A stretch of 5,432 nt of DNA from Deltaproteobacteria bacterium. Lineage in GTDB: Bacteria > Desulfobacterota > Desulfarculia > Adiutricales > Adiutricaceae. The stretch's first letter is position 1; every line of letters begins with the position of its first letter. The DNA is taken from positions 1 to 5,432 of the forward strand of contig JAIRZX010000375.1 in NCBI GenBank assembly GCA_031267005.1, read 5' to 3'. The notes under the pieces were generated by a model. It did not search any database, had not been told where the DNA came from, and worked only from the letters and a program-made list of their open reading frames with translations. This document shows positions 1 to 5,350 of the stretch, in pieces. A program made the position numbers and the translations under genes.

Positions 1-257
1 AGCAGCACCTCCGCCGGATCTGGAAGAGCGCGGGAAGGTGCTTTTTCTTCATAACCCACGACATCCAGGAGGCGCTGCTCCTGTCCACCAGGATAGTGGT
101 CATGAGCGCGGCGCCGGGCAGGATCTTCGCTGACTTCCAGAACCCCCTGCGCGAGGGCCCGGAGGCCGACTTCGAGCCCATCCGAGCGGACCCGAGGTTC
201 CCCAAGCTCCGGGCAGATCTCCTTGACATGATACAGGGAAACAGCCTGGTCATCTGA
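1..257 (+). CDS. ABC transporter ATP-binding protein, NitT/TauT type (3' end only)
   Basis: This is the last 84 codons of a gene that begins before the window; the reading frame starts at base 3 and the stop is TGA 255-257. The visible protein carries the end of an ABC nucleotide-binding domain. The H-loop histidine sits in the segment FFITHDIQEALLLSTRIVVMS (coded at about 42-104), followed by SAAPGRIFADF. In this family the H-loop His contacts the ATP gamma-phosphate, and the 'THD..EA..L.DR..VMS..PG.I' pattern is typical of the cytoplasmic ATPases of nitrate, sulfonate, taurine or thiamine-precursor importers (SsuB/TauB/NrtD-like). The Walker A, Q-loop and signature motifs lie upstream and cannot be checked. 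The C-terminal tail after the domain is short, with no extra regulatory domain. The next gene starts 59 bp downstream on the same strand, so the two may share a transcript. The substrate cannot be told from this fragment. Confidence 0.88.
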   Translation, partial: QHLRRIWKSAGRCFFFITHDIQEALLLSTRIVVMSAAPGRIFADFQNPLREGPEADFEPIRADPRFPKLRADLLDMIQGNSLVI

Positions 258-316
258 AGCCGCCGCCGCGGCGCTCGGCCGCACCCCCGCGCCCGCTGGC
301 AAGGACTAAAACCGCT

Positions 317-2338
317 ATGCCCCTTACGAAAAACGCCCGAGCGAGAAGGGCAGCCCTGGTGGGCTTCGACTGCGCCGTCCCCAAGCGCCTGGAGGCCCTG
401 ATGGCCCAGGGCGAGCTCCCGAACTTCCGGAAGTTCAAGGAGGGCGGGGCCTATTTCACGGAAGGCTTCAACCTGCCCACGGTCACCCCCCCCTCCTGGG
501 CCACCGTGGCCACCGGCGCCTGGCCCAGGACCCACGGAGTCGAGGACTACTACTATTACGTGGAGGGAAGGCCGCTTCCCCACCGCGAGACGGTGCAGGC
601 CTTCGGGTCCAGGATACTTACCGCCGAGACCATATGGGACCGCTGGGACAGGGCGGGGCTCAAGTCCGTCGTGGTGAACTACCCCATGAGCTGGCCCAGC
701 AGTATGCGGAACGGCGTCATGGTGATGGGCGAGGGCATCTCGCCCGCCGAGCGAAGGCACATGGAAAGGGGGAACGCCCACCGGGAGTACCTGGCGGCCG
801 AGGGCATGCTGTCCACGGAAACCTTCGGGCAGGGCACGCGGGTGGAGTTCAAAAGGGCCAAGGGCTGGACAGGCCTGCCTCCGGGACGGGAGCACGCCGA
901 GTTCGCGGCCGAGGTGAACTTCCGGGAGTCCGCCGCGGGGCTCGAGCCTGTCGTCTGGCACGGTCTGGCCTGGGCCTCCGGCGGCGGCGGCTACGACCGC
1001 TTCGCCCTCGCGCCCTCCAAGGATTTCGGCGAGGCGTTCTTTACAGTCTCGAAGGGCGAATGGTCGGGGCCGGTGGAGCTCGACTTCGAGCTCCTGGCGG
1101 TGCCGGGGGGCCGGGAGGACACAGGCGACTGCGGGGACGCCGCCCGCCGCGAGGGGGTCGGCGGCCCTGAAGCAGCCAGCGTTCCGGGGGACGGCGGCGG
1201 AGGGCCGGAAGCCGGGGGACGGAAAGCCCGCCGCCCCCCCGGCGAGAAAGGAGTCTTCCGCGCGAAGCTCATGGAGATGAGCGAGGATCTGGACGTCTTT
1301 ACGCTCTACGTCTCGGGGATCTCCGGCCGCAGCGGCTTCGTCGACCCGCCGGAGGCGGCGGCGTCCATAGACTTCTCCAGGGTGATTACCGCGAACGACA
1401 TAGGGCTCGTGAGCTACCTGTGCGGGGCCATAGACAGGGAAACGGTGTCCGAACTCGCGGCTTTCCACTCGGAGTGGCTCCTAAACGCCGCGGAAAGCCT
1501 TCTGGAGGCGACTCCGGACTGGGACCTCTTCTACATGCACTCGCATCCGATCGACTGGTTCTACCACGGTTTCATGAGCGACATGGAGAGCCCGGACCCC
1601 GTCATCCGCCGGGAGGCTTACGCCCTCGAACTGGCGGTCTACCGGATCGAGGACAGGCTTCTCGGAAGGCTCATGGAACTGTTCGGGGAGGACACGGCCG
1701 TGTGCGTCTGCTCGGACCACGGCGCCACTCCCGCAGGGCCTATCTTCAACACGGCGGAGGCGCTCGCCGCCAAGGGGCTCTGCTCGTACGTCAAGAAGCC
1801 CAGCACGAGCTACTGGGACGTCTACGAGGAGAGCGAGGGCTACGGCTACCGGCTGGAGCTAGAGAAGTCCCGGGCGGTGCCCCAGAAGTACATGTTCGTC
1901 TACGTGAACCTGGAGGGCCGCTATCCGGGGGGCATCGTGAAGGGGGAGGACTACGAGCGCACCCGCGCGGAGATAATCGACGCCCTGCTGGACTACCGGC
2001 ACCCCGAGACCGGGGAGCGCCCGGTGCTCCTGGCCGTCAGGAAGGAGGACGCCCGGGTCTTCGGCATGGGGGGCAGCCAGGCAGGCGACGTGGTCTACGC
2101 CTTGAAGCCCGAGTACATGGCCGAGCACGGCTACGGGCTTCCCACGGGGGAGTCGGGGATAGGGAGCCTCAAAAACGTCCTGTGCTTCCGGGGCCCGGGC
2201 ATCAAAAAGGGCTTCGTGTACGAGAGGCCACGCTGGCTGTGCGACATAGTTCCCACTTTGTGCCAGGCGACCGGGAACCCCGTTCCCCGCGACTGCGAGG
2301 GCGCCGTCATCTACCAGCTCTTCGAAGGCTTCGACTGA
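317..2338 (+). CDS. AlkP-superfamily phosphohydrolase / type I phosphodiesterase-nucleotide pyrophosphatase-like protein
   Basis: A 673-residue protein of the alkaline phosphatase superfamily, resembling the 'predicted AlkP-superfamily phosphohydrolase/phosphomutase' group and type I phosphodiesterases. These are two-metal (usually Zn) enzymes that hydrolyse phosphomono- or diesters. The expected active-site set is visible: first metal Asp D18 in ALVGFDCA; Thr nucleophile T57 in TVTPPSWATVATG; D413 and H417 in HPIDWFYHGF; D467 and H468 in CSDHGA; and probably H604 in AEHGYGLPT. The C-terminal GPGIKKG...DIVPTL element (626-648) is typical of the fold. No signal peptide or membrane segment is seen, so it should be cytoplasmic. 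The ATG is preceded by AAGGA at 301-305, a spacing of 11, and the first beta-strand begins at residue 12, which supports this start. Residues about 264-311 are a Gly/Pro/Arg-rich low-complexity insertion, probably a disordered loop. The substrate is unknown. A terminator follows the gene, and a truncated relative is encoded at 2662-3222. Confidence 0.9.
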   Translation: MPLTKNARARRAALVGFDCAVPKRLEALMAQGELPNFRKFKEGGAYFTEGFNLPTVTPPSWATVATGAWPRTHGVEDYYYYVEGRPLPHRETVQAFGSRILTAETIWDRWDRAGLKSVVVNYPMSWPSSMRNGVMVMGEGISPAERRHMERGNAHREYLAAEGMLSTETFGQGTRVEFKRAKGWTGLPPGREHAEFAAEVNFRESAAGLEPVVWHGLAWASGGGGYDRFALAPSKDFGEAFFTVSKGEWSGPVELDFELLAVPGGREDTGDCGDAARREGVGGPEAASVPGDGGGGPEAGGRKARRPPGEKGVFRAKLMEMSEDLDVFTLYVSGISGRSGFVDPPEAAASIDFSRVITANDIGLVSYLCGAIDRETVSELAAFHSEWLLNAAESLLEATPDWDLFYMHSHPIDWFYHGFMSDMESPDPVIRREAYALELAVYRIEDRLLGRLMELFGEDTAVCVCSDHGATPAGPIFNTAEALAAKGLCSYVKKPSTSYWDVYEESEGYGYRLELEKSRAVPQKYMFVYVNLEGRYPGGIVKGEDYERTRAEIIDALLDYRHPETGERPVLLAVRKEDARVFGMGGSQAGDVVYALKPEYMAEHGYGLPTGESGIGSLKNVLCFRGPGIKKGFVYERPRWLCDIVPTLCQATGNPVPRDCEGAVIYQLFEGFD

Positions 2339-2370
2339 GGCGCACCGGAACGGCCGAGAAGTTCCGTAAC

Positions 2371-2412
2371 CCCGCAGGGGGCCCGGCAAAGGCCGGGCCG
2401 GCGGGCATTTTT
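2371..2412 (+). terminator. Rho-independent terminator after the phosphohydrolase gene
   Basis: A perfect 8-bp GC stem (GGCCCGGC at 2380-2387, GCCGGGCC at 2392-2399) closes on an AAAG loop. It is extended below by CCCGC (2371-2375) pairing with GCGGG (2401-2405). A run of five T follows at 2408-2412. The hairpin starts 33 bp after the stop codon at 2338. It should end the transcript carrying the phosphohydrolase, and perhaps the ABC ATPase, and so separate it from the small gene downstream. Confidence 0.85.
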
Positions 2413-2651
2413 CAGTTCCAAGCCTCCAAGCTGGCCTCAAGCCGCGTCCGGGCGCGGTCCCCCTTCCCCGCCCGGGCAGGTTCCTCCCGCCGCGCCCGGG
2501 CTGGCTCCCAAGTCCGCTGCCGATAGACTCCCCTTTAGCGCGCTCCCCGCGTTTCAGACAGCATTTTCTCCACGTTTCCCCAATCTCTTTCCTCACGCCG
2601 TCCTCCCGGTTCGCGTTAGGCCTTCCCCAACGCCATCGGAGTAAAGCGCTA
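2413..2651. other. Non-coding spacer between terminator and small AlkP-like gene
   Basis: This stretch is pyrimidine-rich on the + strand and has no credible gene. The long frames that cross it on either strand are extensions of shadows of the phosphohydrolase gene, with Arg/Gly/Pro-rich nonsense composition. Two copies of the 8-bp palindrome GCCCGGGC occur 24 bp apart (2470-2477 and 2494-2501), each preceded by a C-rich run; in DNA of this G+C content this may be chance. A promoter for the following gene would be expected here, but no convincing -35/-10 pair was found. Confidence 0.6.
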
Positions 2652-2661
2652 AAGGTGCATC

Positions 2662-3222
2662 ATGAGCGACATCAGGACAGTCATCATAGTAACGGACGCC
2701 TTCGACCGGAAGGGACCGGCTGGCGCCCTCGCCTCGGAAGGCGCCCTGTTCACCTCCTTCGAGTTCGGCGTGCCGCCTTCCGCGCACGTGGCCGGGGGCA
2801 TACTCGAGGCCGGGAACGCCGCCGGGGCCTTGGAGAGGCTCGACTCCGGGGCCCTTCTGGTCAAGGCGGACATCAGCGGCGCGGAACTGGGGGAGGGCCT
2901 GAAACGCCTCGCCGAGGACAGCCCGCTCAAGACCGTCTTCGCCCTCCTCGCGCCTGGCGCCCTCGCCTTCTGGGGCCACGCGATAGCCAGGGGGACCGTA
3001 AGCGAAAAGCCGGCCACCAGCATGGACGTCCTGCCAACCCTGGCCATGGTCGGGGAGTTCTTGCTCGCGCCCGGGGTGGAGGGCCGGGTGCTCTTCGAGG
3101 TTCTGAAGAACCCGAGCTACAAGCAGGGCCAGGTCGGTCGGCTCAAAGCCGCCCTTGCCAGGCTGGAGAAGGCGTTGAAGCGCGACAGCCAGGAACCCTG
3201 GGACAAGCACGACTGCGCGTGA
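2662..3222 (+). CDS. Small AlkP-superfamily-like protein, predicted catalytically inactive
   Basis: A 186-residue protein without signal peptide or membrane segment. The ATG has a good Shine-Dalgarno, AAGG at 2652-2655 with a spacing of 6. It resembles both ends of the neighbouring 673-residue phosphohydrolase. Residues 105-148 align without gaps to its residues 626-669 with 13 identities, including G..I..G.V.E.P....D..PTL and EG. The N-terminus also resembles it: TVIIVTDAF matches the first strand with D12 at the first metal Asp, and GALFTSFEFGVPPSAHVAGG matches GAYFTEGFNLPTVTPPSWATVATG. In that alignment V37 replaces the Thr nucleophile, and the whole middle with the D..H, SDHG and late His ligands is missing. 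Catalysis by the usual two-metal mechanism is therefore unlikely. The C-terminal tail (about 155-186) is Lys/Arg/Ala/Leu-rich and helical. The good ribosome site and uniform codon use argue that it is expressed rather than a pseudogene. A regulatory or partner role is a guess. Confidence 0.75.
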   Translation: MSDIRTVIIVTDAFDRKGPAGALASEGALFTSFEFGVPPSAHVAGGILEAGNAAGALERLDSGALLVKADISGAELGEGLKRLAEDSPLKTVFALLAPGALAFWGHAIARGTVSEKPATSMDVLPTLAMVGEFLLAPGVEGRVLFEVLKNPSYKQGQVGRLKAALARLEKALKRDSQEPWDKHDCA

Positions 3223-3821
3223 GCCCCCCCCGGCCTTGATGTCTGCCGCTGCGGAATGCCTTCAGCCGTTGTCGCCGGATTGCGGATAACCAAAGAGTTG
3301 CGCTTCTTAGCGCTGGTGACATTGCGAAAACCCTCACCTCTCTATACGTCAGCATTGGGAACCCAGAGAGTGTTGGCAAGGTATCCGTTCACGGTGTGTA
3401 AGACCACCTCCCCCATTGGTCTCGGGCAACCTCCCTCATAACCCAGGCCCGCATTGCCTTGTTCTGCCGAACCCCGCTCCCTCTCTTGCCATAAGCCCGA
3501 CTCCAGCCTGACACGGGATCCAGGACCGCTCCCCCTTGAGCCCGTGAACGGATACGTCCTGGCTGTCGGATTCGTCGCAGGGCCGGACTTCGATACCGCC
3601 GCAACCCCCTGCCCTCCCGAGAAAGGCCAGTGACGGCCTTCATAGGGATTGCTCGCAAAAGTTCATTTGCTGCCTATCGGGGTTGGCAAACACCAGCCGG
3701 ACAAGTCTGGGGAAAGCATTCGGCGCCACCGTTCCAGCCACGGCCTCTGTTAGGCACTAAAGGGCCTCCCATGGCTTTCGGGACGACGCTACCCCCCCTA
3801 AGTTCCGTGAGGGAGGGAAGT
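3223..3821. other. Gene-free region with several inverted repeats; possible structured RNA or decayed DNA
   Basis: About 600 bp with no reading frame I believe. The open frames are short, lack ribosome sites, resemble no family I know, and several overlap on both strands. The + strand is C-rich (8 C at 3224-3231, 7 C at 3792-3798), so the minus strand is G/A-rich. Local structure includes a hairpin GCGCT-TCTT-AGCGC (3300-3313), CTCTCT/AGAGAG (3338-3343 with 3365-3370), a 14-bp inverted pair (3381-3394 with 3542-3555), CCAGGAC/GTCCTGG (3520-3526 with 3556-3562) and AAGGCC-AGTGAC-GGCCTT (3623-3640). No match to rRNA, tmRNA, RNase P RNA or a group II intron domain V was recognised. It could be a non-coding RNA, probably read from the minus strand, or remnants of a lost gene. 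Confidence 0.5.
3381..3555. repeat. 14-bp perfect inverted repeat, arms 147 bp apart
   Basis: GTATCCGTTCACGG at 3381-3394 is the exact reverse complement of CCGTGAACGGATAC at 3542-3555. The match does not extend on either side, and no flanking direct repeat is seen. The arms could form the closing stem of a structured RNA or be the ends of a small element. The interior contains one arm of another inverted pair, CCAGGAC at 3520-3526, whose partner lies just outside at 3556-3562. Confidence 0.7.
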
Positions 3822-3879
3822 AGGCAGGCAGGCAGGTTGGGAAGGAAGGAAGGAAGGAAGGAGGAAGGAGGAAGGGAGG
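3822..3879. repeat. Tetranucleotide microsatellite (AGGC then GGAA) forming a polypurine tract
   Basis: AGGC is repeated three times plus AGG (3822-3836). After a short TTG break come five perfect GGAA copies (3840-3859), and then a decayed mixture of GGA and GGAA units ending GGGAGG (3860-3879). From 3839 to 3879 the + strand is entirely purine. Such tracts are slippage-prone and can adopt triplex or other non-B structures. The tract is not inside a credible gene. It lies about 60 bp before the nearest promoter and at the junction of GC-rich and AT-rich DNA. Confidence 0.92.
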
Positions 3880-3940
3880 CTTACAGCAAGTTCGAACCCT
3901 CACGCGTGATAGGCTTTTGAAATATTTTAATCGCTTTCGT

Positions 3941-3969
3941 TTGACATGCCAGGAAATATGTGTTATAAA
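3941..3969 (+). promoter_or_regulatory. Near-consensus sigma-70 promoter
   Basis: TTGACA (3941-3946) and TATAAA (3964-3969) are separated by exactly 17 bp: a perfect -35 box, five of six -10 positions and optimal spacing. The AT-rich segment just upstream (3919-3939, GAAATATTTTAATCGCTTTCG) could serve as an UP element. Transcription should start near 3976, leaving a leader of about 140 nt before the ATG at 4118. It is the only strong promoter seen in the window. Confidence 0.8.
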
Positions 3970-4026
3970 AAAGTTTGGTAAGTCTTTATGTCATATTTTC
4001 CAATTAGCTCAATTTCGTTGCCGCCG

Positions 4027-4092
4027 TGCCGTCCGCGGCACAAAAGAATTGGCTTTGCCAAGCATAATTTTTGATATGCGCTGACAAGGCGC
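4027..4092 (+). promoter_or_regulatory. Leader with three consecutive small hairpins
   Basis: Within the predicted 5' untranslated region are TGCCG-TCCG-CGGCA (4027-4040), TTGGC-TTT-GCCAA (4049-4061) and the weaker GCGC-N7-GCGC (4078-4092). The second hairpin is followed after six bases by five T (4068-4072), giving a weak terminator-like arrangement. The ribosome site AGGA lies after them at 4106-4109. The arrangement could be an attenuator or an RNA-stability element; no known riboswitch class was recognised. Confidence 0.4.
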
Positions 4093-4117
4093 GGGAGCAT
4101 AAGCCAGGAATAAACAG

Positions 4118-4507
4118 ATGATTATTAGATGCCCCAATTGTTCTTTTGTTAACGAAATTTCTGATGACGAGAAGGTAACTCTTGTTGATTGCCAATCATG
4201 CGGCAAATCTTTGACAGTTTATCGCTGGGACGCAACTAGAATGAATGCGACTGAGCCGTCTGGAAACCAGATGCCTTCAGGTTTCTTTTGGACAATGCTC
4301 GCCGTAGTATTCGTTGCATGCGGATACGCGATAATGGCAATAACGGATATAGCGGACAGCTCTCGCATAAATACCGGGGACAAGTGGCTGATCGCGATAA
4401 TTCTGCTTTGCGTGTTGATGATTTTCCACGGCTTGATTTTCATGTATACGGTTGTGAAGCATCTGGTTGAAATCAAGAATGCAGTCACAAAGAAAAAACA
4501 TCATTGA
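4118..4507 (+). CDS. Small zinc-ribbon protein with two membrane segments, function unknown
   Basis: A 129-residue protein I cannot assign to a named family. Residues 1-35 form a zinc-ribbon: C5-P-N-C8 and C25-Q-S-C28, separated by 16 residues, in MIIRCPNCSFVNEI...LVDCQSCGKSLTVYRW. This resembles the small zinc-ribbon heads found at the start of many membrane proteins. A polar linker (about 36-54) follows, then two hydrophobic helices at about 56-76 and 90-112 joined by a short polar loop containing DIADSSRINTGDK. The tail ends KKKHH. With the basic tail and the ribbon both likely cytoplasmic, the loop would face outward. The ATG is set by AGGA at 4106-4109, spacing 8. A strong promoter lies at 3941-3969. 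Codon use is AT-rich, unlike the GC-rich genes before 3222, which suggests horizontal acquisition. It stands alone, with no partner gene in view. Confidence 0.82.
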   Translation: MIIRCPNCSFVNEISDDEKVTLVDCQSCGKSLTVYRWDATRMNATEPSGNQMPSGFFWTMLAVVFVACGYAIMAITDIADSSRINTGDKWLIAIILLCVLMIFHGLIFMYTVVKHLVEIKNAVTKKKHH

Positions 4508-4669
4508 ACAAGGCCGTAGATATGCCCTCCGCACCTCTTGTTTAGCTTAAGGCTTGAAAAAATTTTTAATTCTCTTTTGTTTTCCCCTTCTCGTCTTGAC
4601 GAACTATTTATTCAGCGCCATATTTTTGGCTCCTGGGCTTTGTTGCGGTATATGCTAGTGTCTATTCTC
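4508..4669. other. AT-rich intergenic DNA, no clear terminator
   Basis: This is the stretch between the zinc-ribbon gene and the MITE-like element. It contains an A6T5 run at 4557-4567, preceded only by a 3-bp AGC/GCT pairing, too weak to call a terminator with confidence. Nothing else is recognised here. Confidence 0.5.
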
Positions 4670-4888
4670 ATAAATGACGCCGCCGCAATAAATCCGCCAG
4701 GCTCCATGGGGTAGTAGGGTGGACACCTCTTTCCTGCTGGAAATGAGGTGTTGTGGAGTCAATTTAATAGACCATAAATTAACTATAGTTCATCTAAAAT
4801 TATAAAAGTTAGCTTTTTATATTATTGTGCTCTATATCATCGACATAACCCCAGTCCCGTGTCGATTTATTGCGGCGGCGTCATAAAT
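4670..4888. mobile_element. MITE-like element with 18-bp terminal inverted repeats and 6-bp target duplication
   Basis: GACGCCGCCGCAATAAAT at 4676-4693 is exactly mirrored by its reverse complement at 4865-4882, bounding a 207-bp unit. Immediately outside both ends is the direct repeat ATAAAT (4670-4675 and 4883-4888), as left by a transposase target duplication. The interior has no gene: the left part contains a strong hairpin, and the right part (about 4761-4835) is very AT-rich. Near the right end a further 7-bp pair, ATCGACA/TGTCGAT (4839-4845 with 4860-4866), runs into the terminal repeat. Size, perfect ends, flanking duplication and lack of coding capacity fit a miniature inverted-repeat element mobilised in trans. 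ATAAAT also ends the inverted repeat internally, so the duplication could partly be coincidence. No family name can be given. Confidence 0.6.
4723..4751. repeat. Strong 12-bp hairpin inside the MITE-like element
   Basis: ACACCTC plus TTTCC (4723-4734) pairs with GGAAA plus GAGGTGT (4739-4743 and 4745-4751) around a TGCT loop, with a single unpaired T at 4744. It is not followed by a T run, so it is not a standard terminator. It may be an RNA element or a folding or protein-binding site of the mobile unit. Confidence 0.75.
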
Positions 4889-5120
4889 ACGCAGGAGTAT
4901 CTGGGAGCTAATCGGTCCCTCACCCTTCACATGGCAGCCTCCAGCCGACTACGCCTGCCTCCCCTCTACTCCCGGCCCTCCTCTCGCCTCCCCGAAGTTC
5001 GACTCCTGAAAGACGCAGGACAACCCTTACCTATAAATTTTGGAAAAATACGCGGTTGGAAAATCCGCCACCACTATCCCGCTGTATCGGTAATTCAGAA
5101 CTACGTCTTTGATGTGCCCA

Positions 5121-5155
5121 AGTCCGGGATTCCCGCAGAGCTCAGAATGACAGGC
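5121..5155. repeat. Possible copy of a dispersed intergenic repeat
   Basis: Read on the minus strand, this segment gives GTCATTCTGAGCTCTGCGG followed by GAATCCCGGACTT. It resembles the GTCATTCTGAG... and GTCATTCCCGC...GGGAATC types of intergenic repeat that recur many times in various bacterial genomes. It includes a small inverted repeat, CGGGA-T-TCCCG. The assignment rests on remembered similarity only. Confidence 0.35.
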
Positions 5156-5157
5156 AT

Positions 5158-5193
5158 GGCTTGTGCGGCTTGTGCGGCTTGTGCGGCTTGTGT
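5158..5193. repeat. Tandem repeat, four copies of a 9-bp unit GGCTTGTGC
   Basis: Three perfect copies (5158-5166, 5167-5175, 5176-5184) and a fourth ending in T instead of C (5185-5193) stand head to tail. The unit is a multiple of three and would read as an Ala-Cys-Ala type tripeptide in one frame, but no believable gene contains it. It is probably a slippage-generated minisatellite. Confidence 0.92.
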
Positions 5194-5290
5194 GGCGCCG
5201 CGCTATGCCTTTCCGCCGCTTGGCAGCGTTTTAAAGGCATTCAGGTGTTCACTGGAAAAATTGGTGTAACTGACACGTGGGAAAATATAT

Positions 5291-5350
5291 TATTTTTATG
5301 CCATACATCAGATAGCCCAACTAATATTTTTTATGCCGCCACATCAATAA
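5291..5350. repeat. Imperfect direct repeat of about 25 bp
   Basis: TATTTTTATGCC-AT-ACATCAGATA (5291-5314) is echoed by TATTTTTTATGCC-GCC-ACATCAATAA (5325-5350), ten bases after the first copy ends. The second copy also contains GCCGCC followed closely by AATAAATC, reminiscent of the terminal repeat of the MITE-like element at 4676-4694. Confidence 0.5.

Noticed and set aside
1420..2596. Long 368-codon (+) and 245-codon (-) frames overlapping the phosphohydrolase
   Set aside because: They are shadow frames created by high G+C in an annotated gene, with Arg/Gly/Pro-rich translations and no domain.
3389..3658. 89-codon minus-strand frame and overlapping frames in 3143-3441
   Set aside because: No ribosome site, Arg/Gly-rich composition expected from random GC-rich DNA, overlapping frames on both strands, and inverted repeats running through them.
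3223..3821. Group II intron, 23S rRNA, tmRNA or RNase P RNA
   Set aside because: The diagnostic conserved segments (domain V, peptidyl-transferase loops, tag frame, P4 elements) were looked for by eye on both strands and not found.
3885..3905. GTTCGAACCC motif resembling a tRNA T-loop
   Set aside because: The flanking bases do not form a T-stem on either strand, and no anticodon or acceptor stems are found. It is a chance match or at most an unprovable att remnant.
3630..3920. 96-codon + strand frame
   Set aside because: Its C-terminal part is the translated microsatellite (GRKEGRKEEGGRE), with no recognisable domain and no convincing ribosome site.
4557..4575. A6T5 run as terminator of the zinc-ribbon gene
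   Set aside because: The stem next to it is only 3 bp, so intrinsic termination cannot be claimed.
4859..5269. 136-codon + strand frame
   Set aside because: It opens with GTG inside the right inverted repeat of the MITE-like element, has no ribosome site, runs through the 9-bp tandem repeat and resembles no protein family.
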